This document shows positions 1-8,447 of a stretch of 64,000 bases of DNA, one piece after another (the stretch's first letter is position 1; every line of letters starts with the position of its first letter). The DNA lies in NCBI GenBank assembly GCA_016927475.1, contig JAFGMO010000045.1, positions 55,292 through 119,291 of the forward strand, written 5' to 3'. The position numbers were made by a program, and so were the translations under genes. The DNA comes from Candidatus Aminicenantota bacterium (GTDB taxonomy: Bacteria > Acidobacteriota > Aminicenantia > Aminicenantales > Aminicenantaceae). Below the pieces are notes generated by a model. The model did not search any database and was not told where the DNA came from. It was given only the letters and a program-made list of their open reading frames with translations.

Positions 1-1
1 A

Positions 2-328
2 GCGCGTGGAGTCGGCATCGATATCGATCCCAAGTGGATCAAAGAATCCAGGGCTGCAGCCAGGAGAGCCGGCGTTTCTTCGCTTGTTGAATTTCGCGTG
101 GAAGACGCCACTCGTACAGATATTTCCAAGGCAACAGTGGTAACGCTCTATCTCCTTCCCGAATCCAACGCCCTTCTTCTCCCCAAATTCGAAAAACAGC
201 TTCGTCCCGGGGCTCACGTAGTCTCACACAATTATCACATTCCCGGATGGGAGGAAAAAGAAGTTGATTTCGCCAGCATCGAGGACCAAACCGGCAAAAA
301 ACATTCCATTTTTCTCTACAAAAAATAA
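2..328 (+). CDS. SAM-dependent methyltransferase, C-terminal part (5' end outside window)
   Basis: The reading frame is open from the left edge to the stop at 326-328, giving the last 108 residues of a class I SAM-dependent methyltransferase. The opening residues GVGIDIDP fit the glycine-rich SAM motif and its acidic ribose-binding end. DATRTDIS and then VVTLYLLPESN resemble the later strands of the FAM173/ATPSCKMT-like group, which includes protein lysine methyltransferases. The fold is clear, but the substrate cannot be told from this part. A rho-independent terminator follows directly. Confidence 0.75.
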   Translation, partial: ARGVGIDIDPKWIKESRAAARRAGVSSLVEFRVEDATRTDISKATVVTLYLLPESNALLLPKFEKQLRPGAHVVSHNYHIPGWEEKEVDFASIEDQTGKKHSIFLYKK

Positions 329-345
329 AAGCGCCGGCTGAGGGA

Positions 346-380
346 AACGAACAAGACGGATATTATCTTTGTTCGTTTTT
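346..380 (+). terminator. Rho-independent terminator after the methyltransferase gene
   Basis: AACGAACAAGA (346-356) pairs with TCTTTGTTCGTT (366-377) with one bulged base across a 9-nt loop. The right arm runs straight into a T tract (376-380). It lies 18 nt after the methyltransferase stop. Confidence 0.7.
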
Positions 381-462
381 ATTCATCACTGTTTTCGTCG
401 TGTTTATTATTACGCTTTGCGGAATCTTAAATCTCAACTGGAAGCTGATTCCTCATGCACTA

Positions 463-1383
463 TCAAACTTTCTTCACCCTTAATTTGCTTTGCCTGCGTT
501 CGCGGGCTGTAGAGATGGTAAAAACAGCCAGCGCCATCCATATGAATCCAAAACTTATCTTGTGAACGGAGGTAAAAGGCTCATGATAAACAAATACACC
601 CAATATAAGCTGAAATGTCGGCGACAGGTACTGAAGGAAACCGACCGTAGACAGAGGAATTTTTCGTACTCCGCTGTTGAAAAAAAGAAGCGGTGCGGCT
701 GTAACGACACCGGCACCAATCAGAAGAAGATGGATACCGGGTGGGGCCGTACCAATGGCCCCTGTTTTTCGTATACACAAAATAAGCAAATAGGTCACAA
801 CAGCCGGAAGAAGGATAAATGTTTCCGCTGAAAGACCTGCTAAAGATTCGACCCGGGCCGTTTTACGAATCAGTCCGTAAAAACCGAAAGTCAAGGCCAA
901 GGAGAGGGAAATCCATGGGGGCGCCCCAAGGTTGAAAGCCAATATGATGACCCCTACGGCTGCCAAAATAACCGATACGACCTGCCATCTTCCCATCCTC
1001 TCTTTGAGGATCAACACGCCGAGAAGCACACTGACCAGGGGATTGATAAAATAACCCAGGCTGGCATCGACGATATGGCCTGAATTGATAGCCCAAATAT
1101 AAATGAGCCAGTTGCTTCCAATGATAAGGGCCGACACCAGAAAAGTCTGAAGATTTCTCCTGATGGAAAATACCCTTCGGAATTCACCCCACCGTTTTTG
1201 AAAAGTCAGCAGGAGGGCCAAAAAAACAAAAGACCACAGAATACGGTGGCCCAAAATCTCCGGCGGCGGCACTCGTTGGAGTGATTTCCAGTAAAGAGGC
1301 AAAAATCCCCAGGCAGTATAAGCAGCAATAATATACAAAACCCCATAAATATGGTCGGGTCGTGACGTTCCTTTTTTTTTCAA
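463..1383 (-). CDS. rarD: RarD/EamA-family drug/metabolite transporter
   Basis: A 306-residue inner-membrane protein of the DMT superfamily with about ten hydrophobic segments and two EamA halves. The start region (GVLYIIAAYTAWGFLPLYWK) is the typical RarD opening, and LGHRILWSF plus SLGYFINPLVSVLLG are the family blocks in the first half. The second half has the FLQYLSPTFQLILGVFVYHE block. RarD proteins are exporters of poorly defined substrate; the E. coli member was linked to chloramphenicol resistance by annotation only. The start is a TTG at 1383, because no in-frame ATG precedes the first membrane helix. It appears to be a single-gene unit. Confidence 0.85.
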   Translation of the reverse strand: MKKKGTSRPDHIYGVLYIIAAYTAWGFLPLYWKSLQRVPPPEILGHRILWSFVFLALLLTFQKRWGEFRRVFSIRRNLQTFLVSALIIGSNWLIYIWAINSGHIVDASLGYFINPLVSVLLGVLILKERMGRWQVVSVILAAVGVIILAFNLGAPPWISLSLALTFGFYGLIRKTARVESLAGLSAETFILLPAVVTYLLILCIRKTGAIGTAPPGIHLLLIGAGVVTAAPLLFFNSGVRKIPLSTVGFLQYLSPTFQLILGVFVYHEPFTSVHKISFGFIWMALAVFTISTARERRQSKLRVKKV

Positions 1384-1451
1384 TGTTTAAACCCTAAAAA
1401 AGGAGTGATTTTCGGTCCCCTAAGCCGATTTTCAGCCATATTATCTATCAC

Positions 1452-2129
1452 TTACCGAGACCCAATCCCATTTTTGGGAGAAAGAAGGAAGCGGGATATG
1501 TGATTTTCTGCCTGAAAAAGGTCGGCAGCGATGTAATGGACAAAACTGAAATCCTGCTCACGCGTATACTCGCTGGGAACCGCTATGACGTAACAGCCGG
1601 CCCTCTTTCCCGCCAGAGCTCCATTTGATGAATCTTCCAAAACCACGCACTGGTGTGGTTTTTTATCCAACCTGGTGCAGGTTTCCAGATAAATCTCCGG
1701 GTCCGGCTTGCCGTGCTTTATGCCGTCCGATGTCTGAAGAGCATGAAACTTCTTTCTTATTCCAAGACCGTCAACCACAATATCCAAAAATTCCTTCTGG
1801 GCTCCGGTACAAACGGCCATTTTAAGCTTTCCATAAAAGGTATCCAGTATATGATTCAGACCGGGCATAGATTGAAGATCGTTCTTGAGCTTCACCCTCA
1901 TCAACTCATTTCTTTTTCCCAGGACTTCCTTTGGGCTTAGGGGAAGCTTCAGTGTTTCCACAAACACAGCCATACTCTCAAGAGGGCTCCGTCCCATCAT
2001 CTTCCACAGTGTTTCTTCCTCGACCGTTTTTTTGAACCGCCGGGCCATCTCCCTTTCCGTGTCAAAATACAGGCGTTCACTGTCGATCATCAATCCGTCC
2101 ATGTCAAAAATCAGCGCCTCAATATGCAC
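1452..2129 (-). CDS. HAD-superfamily hydrolase, beta-phosphoglucomutase-like
   Basis: A 225-residue cytoplasmic HAD subfamily IA phosphatase or phosphomutase. Motif I is DMDGLMIDSE (nucleophile Asp and acid/base Asp near residues 9 and 11). The helical cap follows (about 20-85). Motif II is VCTGAQ, the lysine is in GIKHGKPDPE, and motif III is VLEDSSNGALAGKRAG. The KPDPEIYL and EDSSNG blocks are those of the PgmB/YniC/GS1-type group, which acts on sugar phosphates or nucleotides; the substrate is unknown. The start is GTG at 2129 with GGGAGG upstream. Confidence 0.85.
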   Translation of the reverse strand: MHIEALIFDMDGLMIDSERLYFDTEREMARRFKKTVEEETLWKMMGRSPLESMAVFVETLKLPLSPKEVLGKRNELMRVKLKNDLQSMPGLNHILDTFYGKLKMAVCTGAQKEFLDIVVDGLGIRKKFHALQTSDGIKHGKPDPEIYLETCTRLDKKPHQCVVLEDSSNGALAGKRAGCYVIAVPSEYTREQDFSFVHYIAADLFQAENHISRFLLSPKNGIGSR

Positions 2130-2196
2130 GAATACCTCCCTCTACCAATAAAATTTCAGGCCTGGATAATCCCGAAAAAAACGCCGGCCGCCCTTT

Positions 2197-4872
2197 TCAC
2201 CTTCCAATATAGCCGGGATTGTCCGCCTCCACAACCAACCGGGTTGTGAGGACGGTTTCTCCCGCTTTCAGCCGGACAAGATACACTCCCGGTTCGACCA
2301 AAGGAGGCATTCCTCTGTATCTTCGTCTTTCGCTCTGTCCCGATTCATCCGGCTTCGGGGGATTTTTTCGAAAATTCCAAAATTTCTGCTGCAAGCCTGC
2401 CCATTTGGAGCCTTTCATATTTCTGATGACTTCGCCCGTTATATCCAAAATCTCAATATCGACCGGCTCTTCAAGGTCCTCCTTCAAAAAGTAGGTGATC
2501 ATCGATCCCCTGGATGGATTAAGCTTAAAAAACCGCTTATCCGACACCCAGGGCCATTCGTACATACTTGCCCATATAACTTCTGGCCGAATATCAAACA
2601 GATGGATGGCTTTCTCCAAAACTTCGGGTTTCATCTGCTGAAGCGGCGTGATATTATCCACGATCCAGATGCCACGTCCGTGCGTCCCGGCGATAAGGTC
2701 AAAGTCTCGCGGATGTATAAGCAGGTCGTGGACGGGCACGGTCGGCATGCCTTCCATAAAACGCTTCCAGCCAGCCCCACGGTCCATAGAAACATACACG
2801 GCATATTCGGTTCCGGCAAAAAGCAGGTTCGGATTTTTAGGGTCTTCCCGGATAACATAAACGGATCCTTCGGGAAGACCGTTTGTTATTTTCTTCCAAG
2901 TCCGGCCGAAATCTTCGGTGACATAAATATACGGCATAATGTCATCGTGCCGGTGCCCGTCAAAAACCACGTAAGCACGGCCGGTTTCATGGTGTGAGGC
3001 CTCGATACGCTTGACCCAATATTCCCGGGGCGCCCCCTTCATGTTTTGATTTAGCAGTTTCCATTCAGCTCCATCATTCCGGGTAAGATAGACATTGCCG
3101 TCATTGGTTCCTGTCCATACCATTCCCGGCTCAAGCGGGGATTCGGCAATGGAGACGATGGCCGTTACCTTGGAATCGGGATCGGCCGTCAGGTCGGGAC
3201 TGATTACTTTCCAATTATCTCCCCGGTCGACGCTCTTAAAAAGCTTGTTCCCCCCAAAATAAAGGGTTCGTGGATTATGGGCTGAAAGGAGCATGGGTGT
3301 GTTCCAGTCAAAGCGGTAGCGCTCACGCTTCTCACTCTCCTTGGCTGCGGGAGGCCTCGGACGGATGAATGTACCATCCCCTGTTCCCAGGTCCATGCGC
3401 ATAACGAATCCCGTTTGTGTTTCAATATAAACCGTTTTGTAATCGGTGGGATCGACCTGGCAGAAAAAGCCGTCCGCGTTGCTGAGCGGAAACCAATCGG
3501 CATTAACAATTCCCGAATTTCTGCGTGAGCGGCTTGGTCCTCCCCAGTTGCCGTTGTCCTGCAGGCCGCCGTAAACGTAGTACGGCTTTCTCATATCCAC
3601 GGCAATGGCATAAAATTGGGCCAATCCGATGTGGGTCAATACCTCCCACTTTTTACCCCGGTCGAAGGTAATGTTTATACCGCCGTCGCCCCCCGTAATA
3701 ACATGATCCGAGTTATTGGGATCGATCCAAATGGCATGGTAGTCGATATGCGTCCTTCCCTGAACTGGAAAACCGTTCTTAATGGTCGTACCCCCATCTT
3801 CCGAATATCCGATCGGCGACCCGCACAGCCAAATAACATCATCATCATTGGGATCGACACGGATCTGGCTGTAATAGGAAGGACGGTCGTGGTAGTTATT
3901 CTTGATGGTCCAGGTACGGCCATAATCAGTCGAGACGAACACCCCGCCCTTTTCAGGGTCCGGGTCCTTGGCCGTATGGGTGACACCGCGATACCTGTAG
4001 TTAGTCTTTTCTGTGCTCACAAAAGCGTAAACCTTACCGGGTTGGGTCCGGGCGGCACTCAGTCCGATGCGGCCCATTTCTTCCTTAGGAAGCCCCTCGA
4101 CAGCTTTTGTCCATGTTTTACCGCCGTCCCGGGTCAGATAAATCCCGGCCTTGGGACCCCATTGATCTTCAGGATCCCCGGCATCAAAATGGTCCCGAAG
4201 CCTCTCATGGGCGGCCGCATAAAGAATATCATAATTTTCGGGATCCATGGTCAGATCCGTCACACCTGTCCTCTCGTCAAGATAAAGAACCTTTTCCCAT
4301 GTTTCTCCACCATCGGTGGTCTTAAAAACTCCGCGCACAGGGTTGAGCCCCCAGAGATGGCCGAGAGCGGCCACATAGACGATATCCGGATTTTCAGGAT
4401 GAACAAGCACCCGTCCGATATGCCTGGTTTCCTTCAAACCGACGAATGACCATGACTCACCGCCGTTTATGGATTTGAAAACACCGCTGCCCCAGGGAGA
4501 ACTATTACGGTTATTGGCTTCTCCGGTCCCGACATAAAGGATATCGGGATTTGAGCGGGACAAACCGATGTCTCCTATCGAAGCATTGGGCTGATCGTCG
4601 AAGATAGGTTTCCAGGTGATGCCGGCATTTGTCGTTTTCCAGACACCTCCGGTGGCTGCCCCGGCGTATATGATACGCGGATCCGCTTCCACGGCTTCGA
4701 TATCCGTGATACGTCCGCCGCAGTTGGCCGGTCCTATCTCCCGCCACTTGAAATGTTTGAGAAAATCATTATCTTGAGCATCGCCGGCATACGCGGTCAA
4801 AAATAATGCGGCTATACCGACGATCAGAAAGAATAAAAAAACTCTGCATGGTTTGATGAAGATACTATTCAA
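2197..4872 (-). CDS. Secreted BNR/VPS10-type (Asp-box) beta-propeller protein
   Basis: An 891-residue exported protein. An N-terminal signal peptide (hydrophobic about 9-29, ending near AYAGDAQ) is followed by at least ten Asp-box motifs of the form S/T-x-D-x-G-x-x-W, for example TTDGGETW, TRDGGKTW, STDYGRTW, SVDRGDNW and TEDFGRTW. These mark one or two sortilin/VPS10-like propellers. The last 100 residues (GVYLVRLKAGETVLTTRL) look like an FlgD-type Ig domain. Databases often call such proteins 'glycosyl hydrolase', but Asp boxes are structural and I see no catalytic residue set. TTG at 4872 is chosen because GGAGG lies 5-9 nt upstream and it begins the signal peptide. Confidence 0.85.
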   Translation of the reverse strand: MNSIFIKPCRVFLFFLIVGIAALFLTAYAGDAQDNDFLKHFKWREIGPANCGGRITDIEAVEADPRIIYAGAATGGVWKTTNAGITWKPIFDDQPNASIGDIGLSRSNPDILYVGTGEANNRNSSPWGSGVFKSINGGESWSFVGLKETRHIGRVLVHPENPDIVYVAALGHLWGLNPVRGVFKTTDGGETWEKVLYLDERTGVTDLTMDPENYDILYAAAHERLRDHFDAGDPEDQWGPKAGIYLTRDGGKTWTKAVEGLPKEEMGRIGLSAARTQPGKVYAFVSTEKTNYRYRGVTHTAKDPDPEKGGVFVSTDYGRTWTIKNNYHDRPSYYSQIRVDPNDDDVIWLCGSPIGYSEDGGTTIKNGFPVQGRTHIDYHAIWIDPNNSDHVITGGDGGINITFDRGKKWEVLTHIGLAQFYAIAVDMRKPYYVYGGLQDNGNWGGPSRSRRNSGIVNADWFPLSNADGFFCQVDPTDYKTVYIETQTGFVMRMDLGTGDGTFIRPRPPAAKESEKRERYRFDWNTPMLLSAHNPRTLYFGGNKLFKSVDRGDNWKVISPDLTADPDSKVTAIVSIAESPLEPGMVWTGTNDGNVYLTRNDGAEWKLLNQNMKGAPREYWVKRIEASHHETGRAYVVFDGHRHDDIMPYIYVTEDFGRTWKKITNGLPEGSVYVIREDPKNPNLLFAGTEYAVYVSMDRGAGWKRFMEGMPTVPVHDLLIHPRDFDLIAGTHGRGIWIVDNITPLQQMKPEVLEKAIHLFDIRPEVIWASMYEWPWVSDKRFFKLNPSRGSMITYFLKEDLEEPVDIEILDITGEVIRNMKGSKWAGLQQKFWNFRKNPPKPDESGQSERRRYRGMPPLVEPGVYLVRLKAGETVLTTRLVVEADNPGYIGR

Positions 4873-5454
4873 GCAATCCTCCTTTGAGTGAATCTTTGCG
4901 GATTTTTCCGCGAAATAGGCGTTTAGTTACTTCCTTAAAGAGCAAACATAAAATTTTTTTTAGAAGAATTCAACCTGTTTTAACGGATAATCGTGACATT
5001 AAAGCTAACACATAACGCGAATAGGGGAACAGCCATAAAATATATCAATGCTTTGAATGGAACCTGTTCTCACATAATAGATATACGTAATCCCAGGGTT
5101 TTTTGTTTTTTTATTGCGGATATAAGGAGAGCCGTTGGGAGAAAAAGATCCGGTTTAAAAGATGATTTCGTCGTATTCGATGATAGCCTGGTGAAAACGT
5201 TCTCTAGCTAACCGACATGGGAATGAGCGTAACGAATTGCTTCAATCCCATCAATCACGGCCTGGACTTCAATGGTGAGTTTTACGCCAACCTCAACTTC
5301 AAAATCAGTGCCGGATTTAAAATACGCTTTAAGTAAACGAACCGAACCGCAGTTTTTCTCACTGCCGATTCATATTTACAACCAGGGAACTTTATCGGTT
5401 CATTCACGTTTATAAAGATAGCATGATAACGTCTTGCCGAAAAAGAGGTTCCCC
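4873..5454. other. Intergenic region with a barrel-gene remnant
   Basis: About 580 nt between divergent genes. It contains the short outer-membrane-protein remnant at 5217-5336. The 72-codon open frame at 4993-5211 has no recognisable domain and no convincing ribosome-binding site. No clear promoter or RNA was found. Confidence 0.5.
5217..5336 (+). pseudogene. Remnant of the C-terminal end of an outer-membrane beta-barrel gene
   Basis: A 39-codon frame ending ANLNFKISAGFKIRFK looks like the last two strands of an outer-membrane barrel: alternating hydrophobic residues and an aromatic residue close to the C-terminus. An in-frame TAG (5205-5207) sits just upstream, and nothing barrel-like can be read further upstream, so this is more likely the tail of a deleted gene than a small gene. 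The call is by pattern only. Confidence 0.4.
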
Positions 5455-6675
5455 ATGTTGAAAAAGTTATTTTTCCTTTCTTTGGCTCTCTGTCTTCTAG
5501 GAACAGGCACGGGCTTATTTTGTGGCCCCGATGAAGACGACCGTCCCGGAAAGCACTATGTTTTCAACCTTTCTCTCTACTATCCGATCAGCCTGAACAA
5601 AACCAAGAACGACACCGTAAATGTCAACCTGGGACTTCTCTATTCTCATGTCGGTACAATTAAAGGTCTGGACATCTGCGGACTAGCCTCCGCCGCATCT
5701 CACCGGTTGGAGGGCTTACAGATTTGCGGCCTTTTTGCTGTGGCCGGGGAAAGCGGGATCGGAGCCCAGCTTTCAGGTTTGATCAGCGTCGCCGGTGAAT
5801 CATTTACAGGTCTGCAGATTTCCGGTTTGATGAATGTCGACGGTGAGGAAGGATCCGTGTTCCAGACCTCAGGGCTGATGAACATCATAGGGGAAAATGG
5901 GAACGGATTCCAGGTTGCGGGCTTGGGAAATGTCGTCGGTCAGGATTTCAAAGGTGTCCAGGTCTCGGCCGGTTTCAATGTTATCGGACAGAAGGGAAAC
6001 GGGGTTCAAATAGCCGGCATTTTTAATGTCTGTGGAGAGGACTTTAAAGGTTTTCAGGCTGCCGGATTGTTCAATGTCACCGGAGAAAACTTTCACGGTG
6101 TTCAGACCGCTGTCTTCAATGTCGCCGCCGAGTCCAAAGGCCTGCAAGTCGGCGCAGCCAATATCGCCGGACAATGCCGGGGTGTTCAGATCGGCGTGGT
6201 CAACTATACCAAAGAAGAAAACAACGGCCTTCCTTTCGGATTGGTCAACCTGGCCCGAAACGGCCACATCGGGTTTTCCTTTTTGGGTGGTAATTCCGTG
6301 GCTTTCACCGGCGGAATTAAGTTCAGCGTCAACCGCGTCTACTCCATCCTATCGATGGGATTTTTCAACCTGGAAGAAAATATCAACAAATCCCTGACAT
6401 ACGGATTTCATTACGGATATGTCTTTCCTCTTGGAAAACTTTATTTAAACACAGACCTGGGTTATCGTTACCGCGACAACACGTCACTCTTCAAACACAC
6501 AACGCAGGAACCGGACCAGCACATGATCGAAGGACGCCTTCTTCTGGACATTCCCCTTTCCTATAAAATCTCACTCATCTTCGGGGGAGGCTTGCGGGTC
6601 ACAAACACCACGGGTGACGACACCGGTTTCGACTCCCTCTCTCCGCTGTTTGTCGGCGGTCTCGAGTTTCACTAA
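5455..6675 (+). CDS. Surface protein with GxQxxGLxNVxGE repeats and C-terminal barrel-like strands (LA_2272-like)
   Basis: A 406-residue exported protein. The signal peptide is MLKKLFFLSLALCLLGTG and onwards. Residues about 68-275 hold roughly ten 18-20-residue repeats with the consensus G-x-Q-x-(S/A)-G-L-x-N-V-x-G-E, for example FQVAGLGNVVGQ and FQAAGLFNVTGE. The rest (about 280-406) alternates hydrophobic and polar residues and ends GGLEFH, as in outer-membrane beta strands. The repeats resemble the 'LA_2272 family surface repeat' proteins of Leptospira and a regular beta-solenoid. ATG 5455 is preferred over an upstream TTG (5434) because GAGG lies 7 nt before it and it opens a clean signal peptide. 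Function unknown; cell-surface location inferred. Confidence 0.7.
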   Translation: MLKKLFFLSLALCLLGTGTGLFCGPDEDDRPGKHYVFNLSLYYPISLNKTKNDTVNVNLGLLYSHVGTIKGLDICGLASAASHRLEGLQICGLFAVAGESGIGAQLSGLISVAGESFTGLQISGLMNVDGEEGSVFQTSGLMNIIGENGNGFQVAGLGNVVGQDFKGVQVSAGFNVIGQKGNGVQIAGIFNVCGEDFKGFQAAGLFNVTGENFHGVQTAVFNVAAESKGLQVGAANIAGQCRGVQIGVVNYTKEENNGLPFGLVNLARNGHIGFSFLGGNSVAFTGGIKFSVNRVYSILSMGFFNLEENINKSLTYGFHYGYVFPLGKLYLNTDLGYRYRDNTSLFKHTTQEPDQHMIEGRLLLDIPLSYKISLIFGGGLRVTNTTGDDTGFDSLSPLFVGGLEFH

Positions 6676-6889
6676 AAAATATCGGACTGTTACATTACGG
6701 TGCTCGCTGTCTCGTTCAATAAAAGTAATATTCCGTCAGCACTCTAAGGCTGTTCTCGCAAAAAAATAAATCCGGTTGCGTCCGCAGATGTATGCAGCAT
6801 TAAAATAATTTTATAATCTCCGGTTTCCAGATCCCGAAGGGGAGAATTTCCCATTGCCTTTGAAAGGAAATTTGATTATCTTGTAGGGC

Positions 6890-7624
6890 ATGCCTGAAGC
6901 TGTCGTTGAGATCAAGGGATTGACAAAAGACTTCAAGACCCTGAGAGCGGTCGATGACGTCTCTTTTTGCATTTATCCCGGGGAAATCCTTGGGCTATTG
7001 GGCCCCAACGGAGCCGGTAAAACAACCATCATCCATATGATACTCGGATTGACCACTCCCACTTCCGGAGAAATCCGGATGTTTGGCTGCGACCTGAAAA
7101 AAACCAGGCAGGCTTGTGTTCAGAATGCGAATTTCTCCTCAACCTATGTTTCCATGCCCAACTCCCTGACGGTCAAAGAATGCCTGAAAGTATTCGCCCG
7201 CTTGTATAAGGTCAAAAACAGGAACAAGCGGATTACAGAGGTTTTGAACATTTTCGAAATCGAAGACATTCAGAATCACATGGTGCGCACCCTTTCTTCG
7301 GGACAGCAGACCCGGCTTAACCTGGCCAAATCCTTGATTAATAGTCCAAAAATTCTGCTGCTTGATGAACCCACAGCAAGCCTTGACCCCGATATAGCGG
7401 ACAAAACGAGGACAATGCTCCGATCCATCACCAGAGAAAGGAACATCTCCATTCTTTACACCTCCCATAACATGAAAGAAATGGAGGAAATCTCCGACAG
7501 GCTCATCTTCCTTCATCATGGAAAAATTATCGCACAGGGAAAGCCAAAAGAAGTCATTAAAAATTATAGAGGCAAAAACCTCGAAGAAGTTTTTCTAAAA
7601 GTGGCTAGGGAAGGACACCCATGA
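6890..7624 (+). CDS. ABC transporter ATP-binding protein (ABC-2 type exporter)
   Basis: A 244-residue cytoplasmic ATPase. Walker A is GPNGAGKT (38-45), the signature is LSSGQQTRL, Walker B is ILLLDEPTASLDP and the H-loop is TSHNMKE, so all parts needed for hydrolysis are present. The first gene of a three-gene unit: it overlaps the permease start by 4 nt (7621-7624), and the peptidase gene follows. It probably powers the permease at 7621-8412 in exporting a lipid, peptide or polysaccharide; the substrate cannot be read from sequence. Confidence 0.92.
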   Translation: MPEAVVEIKGLTKDFKTLRAVDDVSFCIYPGEILGLLGPNGAGKTTIIHMILGLTTPTSGEIRMFGCDLKKTRQACVQNANFSSTYVSMPNSLTVKECLKVFARLYKVKNRNKRITEVLNIFEIEDIQNHMVRTLSSGQQTRLNLAKSLINSPKILLLDEPTASLDPDIADKTRTMLRSITRERNISILYTSHNMKEMEEISDRLIFLHHGKIIAQGKPKEVIKNYRGKNLEEVFLKVAREGHP

Positions 7625-8412
7625 AACCGCACCGCCTCGGAGCCCTATTCATGAGACATCTTTATCTCTATCGAAGAAGTGTGCCCCGGCTTGTGGAAAT
7701 GTTCTACTGGCCTCTTCTCGACCTCCTCGTCTGGGGATTTATCACCGTCTACCTATCGCAGTTCCGCCAAACCCTTCCCGGTTTCGTAACTTTTTTTATC
7801 GGAGCCCTGATTCTCTGGGATATTCTGTTTCGCTCTCACCAGGGAATCTCCGTCTCCTTTCTTGAGGATATATGGTCCAAAAACCTCCTCAACCTCTTCG
7901 CCAGCCCCCTCAGCGCTATGGAGTACATTTCCGCATTGATGCTGGTAGGACTTTTCAAACTGGTCATAACAGCGACCGTAATGACCCTTTTAGCCTGGGT
8001 TTTTTACTCATTCAATATCTTCCTCCTCGGTTTTTCCCTCATCCCCTTCGCCCTCAACCTTATTATCATGGGATGGACCATCGGGATCATCACAACGGCC
8101 ATCATCCTTCGCTTCGGCCAGGAAGCGGAGGTTCTCGCCTGGGCTTTAGGATTCCTGTTTATGCCCATATCCGCCGTTTTTTATCCTGTATCCGTGCTGC
8201 CTTCTTTTCTACAGACGCTCGCCAAGGCCATTCCCGCTTCCTACGTCTTTGAGGGAATGCGGGGTATCCTCAACTCCGGAACATTTTCCTCAGCACAACT
8301 TTTACGAGCTTTTGGGCTGAACGCCTTATATATTTCTCTGGCTTTTCTATTTTTCCGCTGGAATTTTAAGGTCGTCAAGAAAAAAGGACTTCTGGTTCGC
8401 ATAGGCGAATAA
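7621..8412 (+). CDS. ABC-2 type transporter permease
   Basis: A 263-residue integral membrane protein with about six hydrophobic segments (around 35-75, 100-125, 135-170, 175-205 and 235-255). The FGQEAEVLAWALGFLFMPISAVFYPVSVLP stretch, given here by its key residues G-Q and P-x-S-A-V-F-Y-P, is the conserved late-loop block of the ABC2_membrane family found in polysaccharide, lipid and drug exporters. It overlaps the ATPase by 4 nt and ends where the peptidase leader frame begins, so expression is probably coupled. Confidence 0.88.
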   Translation: MKPHRLGALFMRHLYLYRRSVPRLVEMFYWPLLDLLVWGFITVYLSQFRQTLPGFVTFFIGALILWDILFRSHQGISVSFLEDIWSKNLLNLFASPLSAMEYISALMLVGLFKLVITATVMTLLAWVFYSFNIFLLGFSLIPFALNLIIMGWTIGIITTAIILRFGQEAEVLAWALGFLFMPISAVFYPVSVLPSFLQTLAKAIPASYVFEGMRGILNSGTFSSAQLLRAFGLNALYISLAFLFFRWNFKVVKKKGLLVRIGE

Positions 8413-8447
8413 TGGAAAACAAAAATCATTTCAGGAGGCATAAAAAA

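Noticed and set aside
490..831. 113-codon frame on the plus strand
   Set aside because: It lies opposite the RarD-type gene, which has clear family motifs; this frame has none.
3616..4449. 277-codon frame on the plus strand
   Set aside because: Antisense to the Asp-box propeller gene; low-complexity codon shadow without signal peptide or domains.
4993..5211. Possible 72-residue gene
   Set aside because: No ribosome-binding site, domain or signal peptide; the region also contains a barrel remnant.
6676..6889. Possible RNA or terminator before the ABC exporter
   Set aside because: No stable stem with a T tract and no conserved RNA pattern could be seen.
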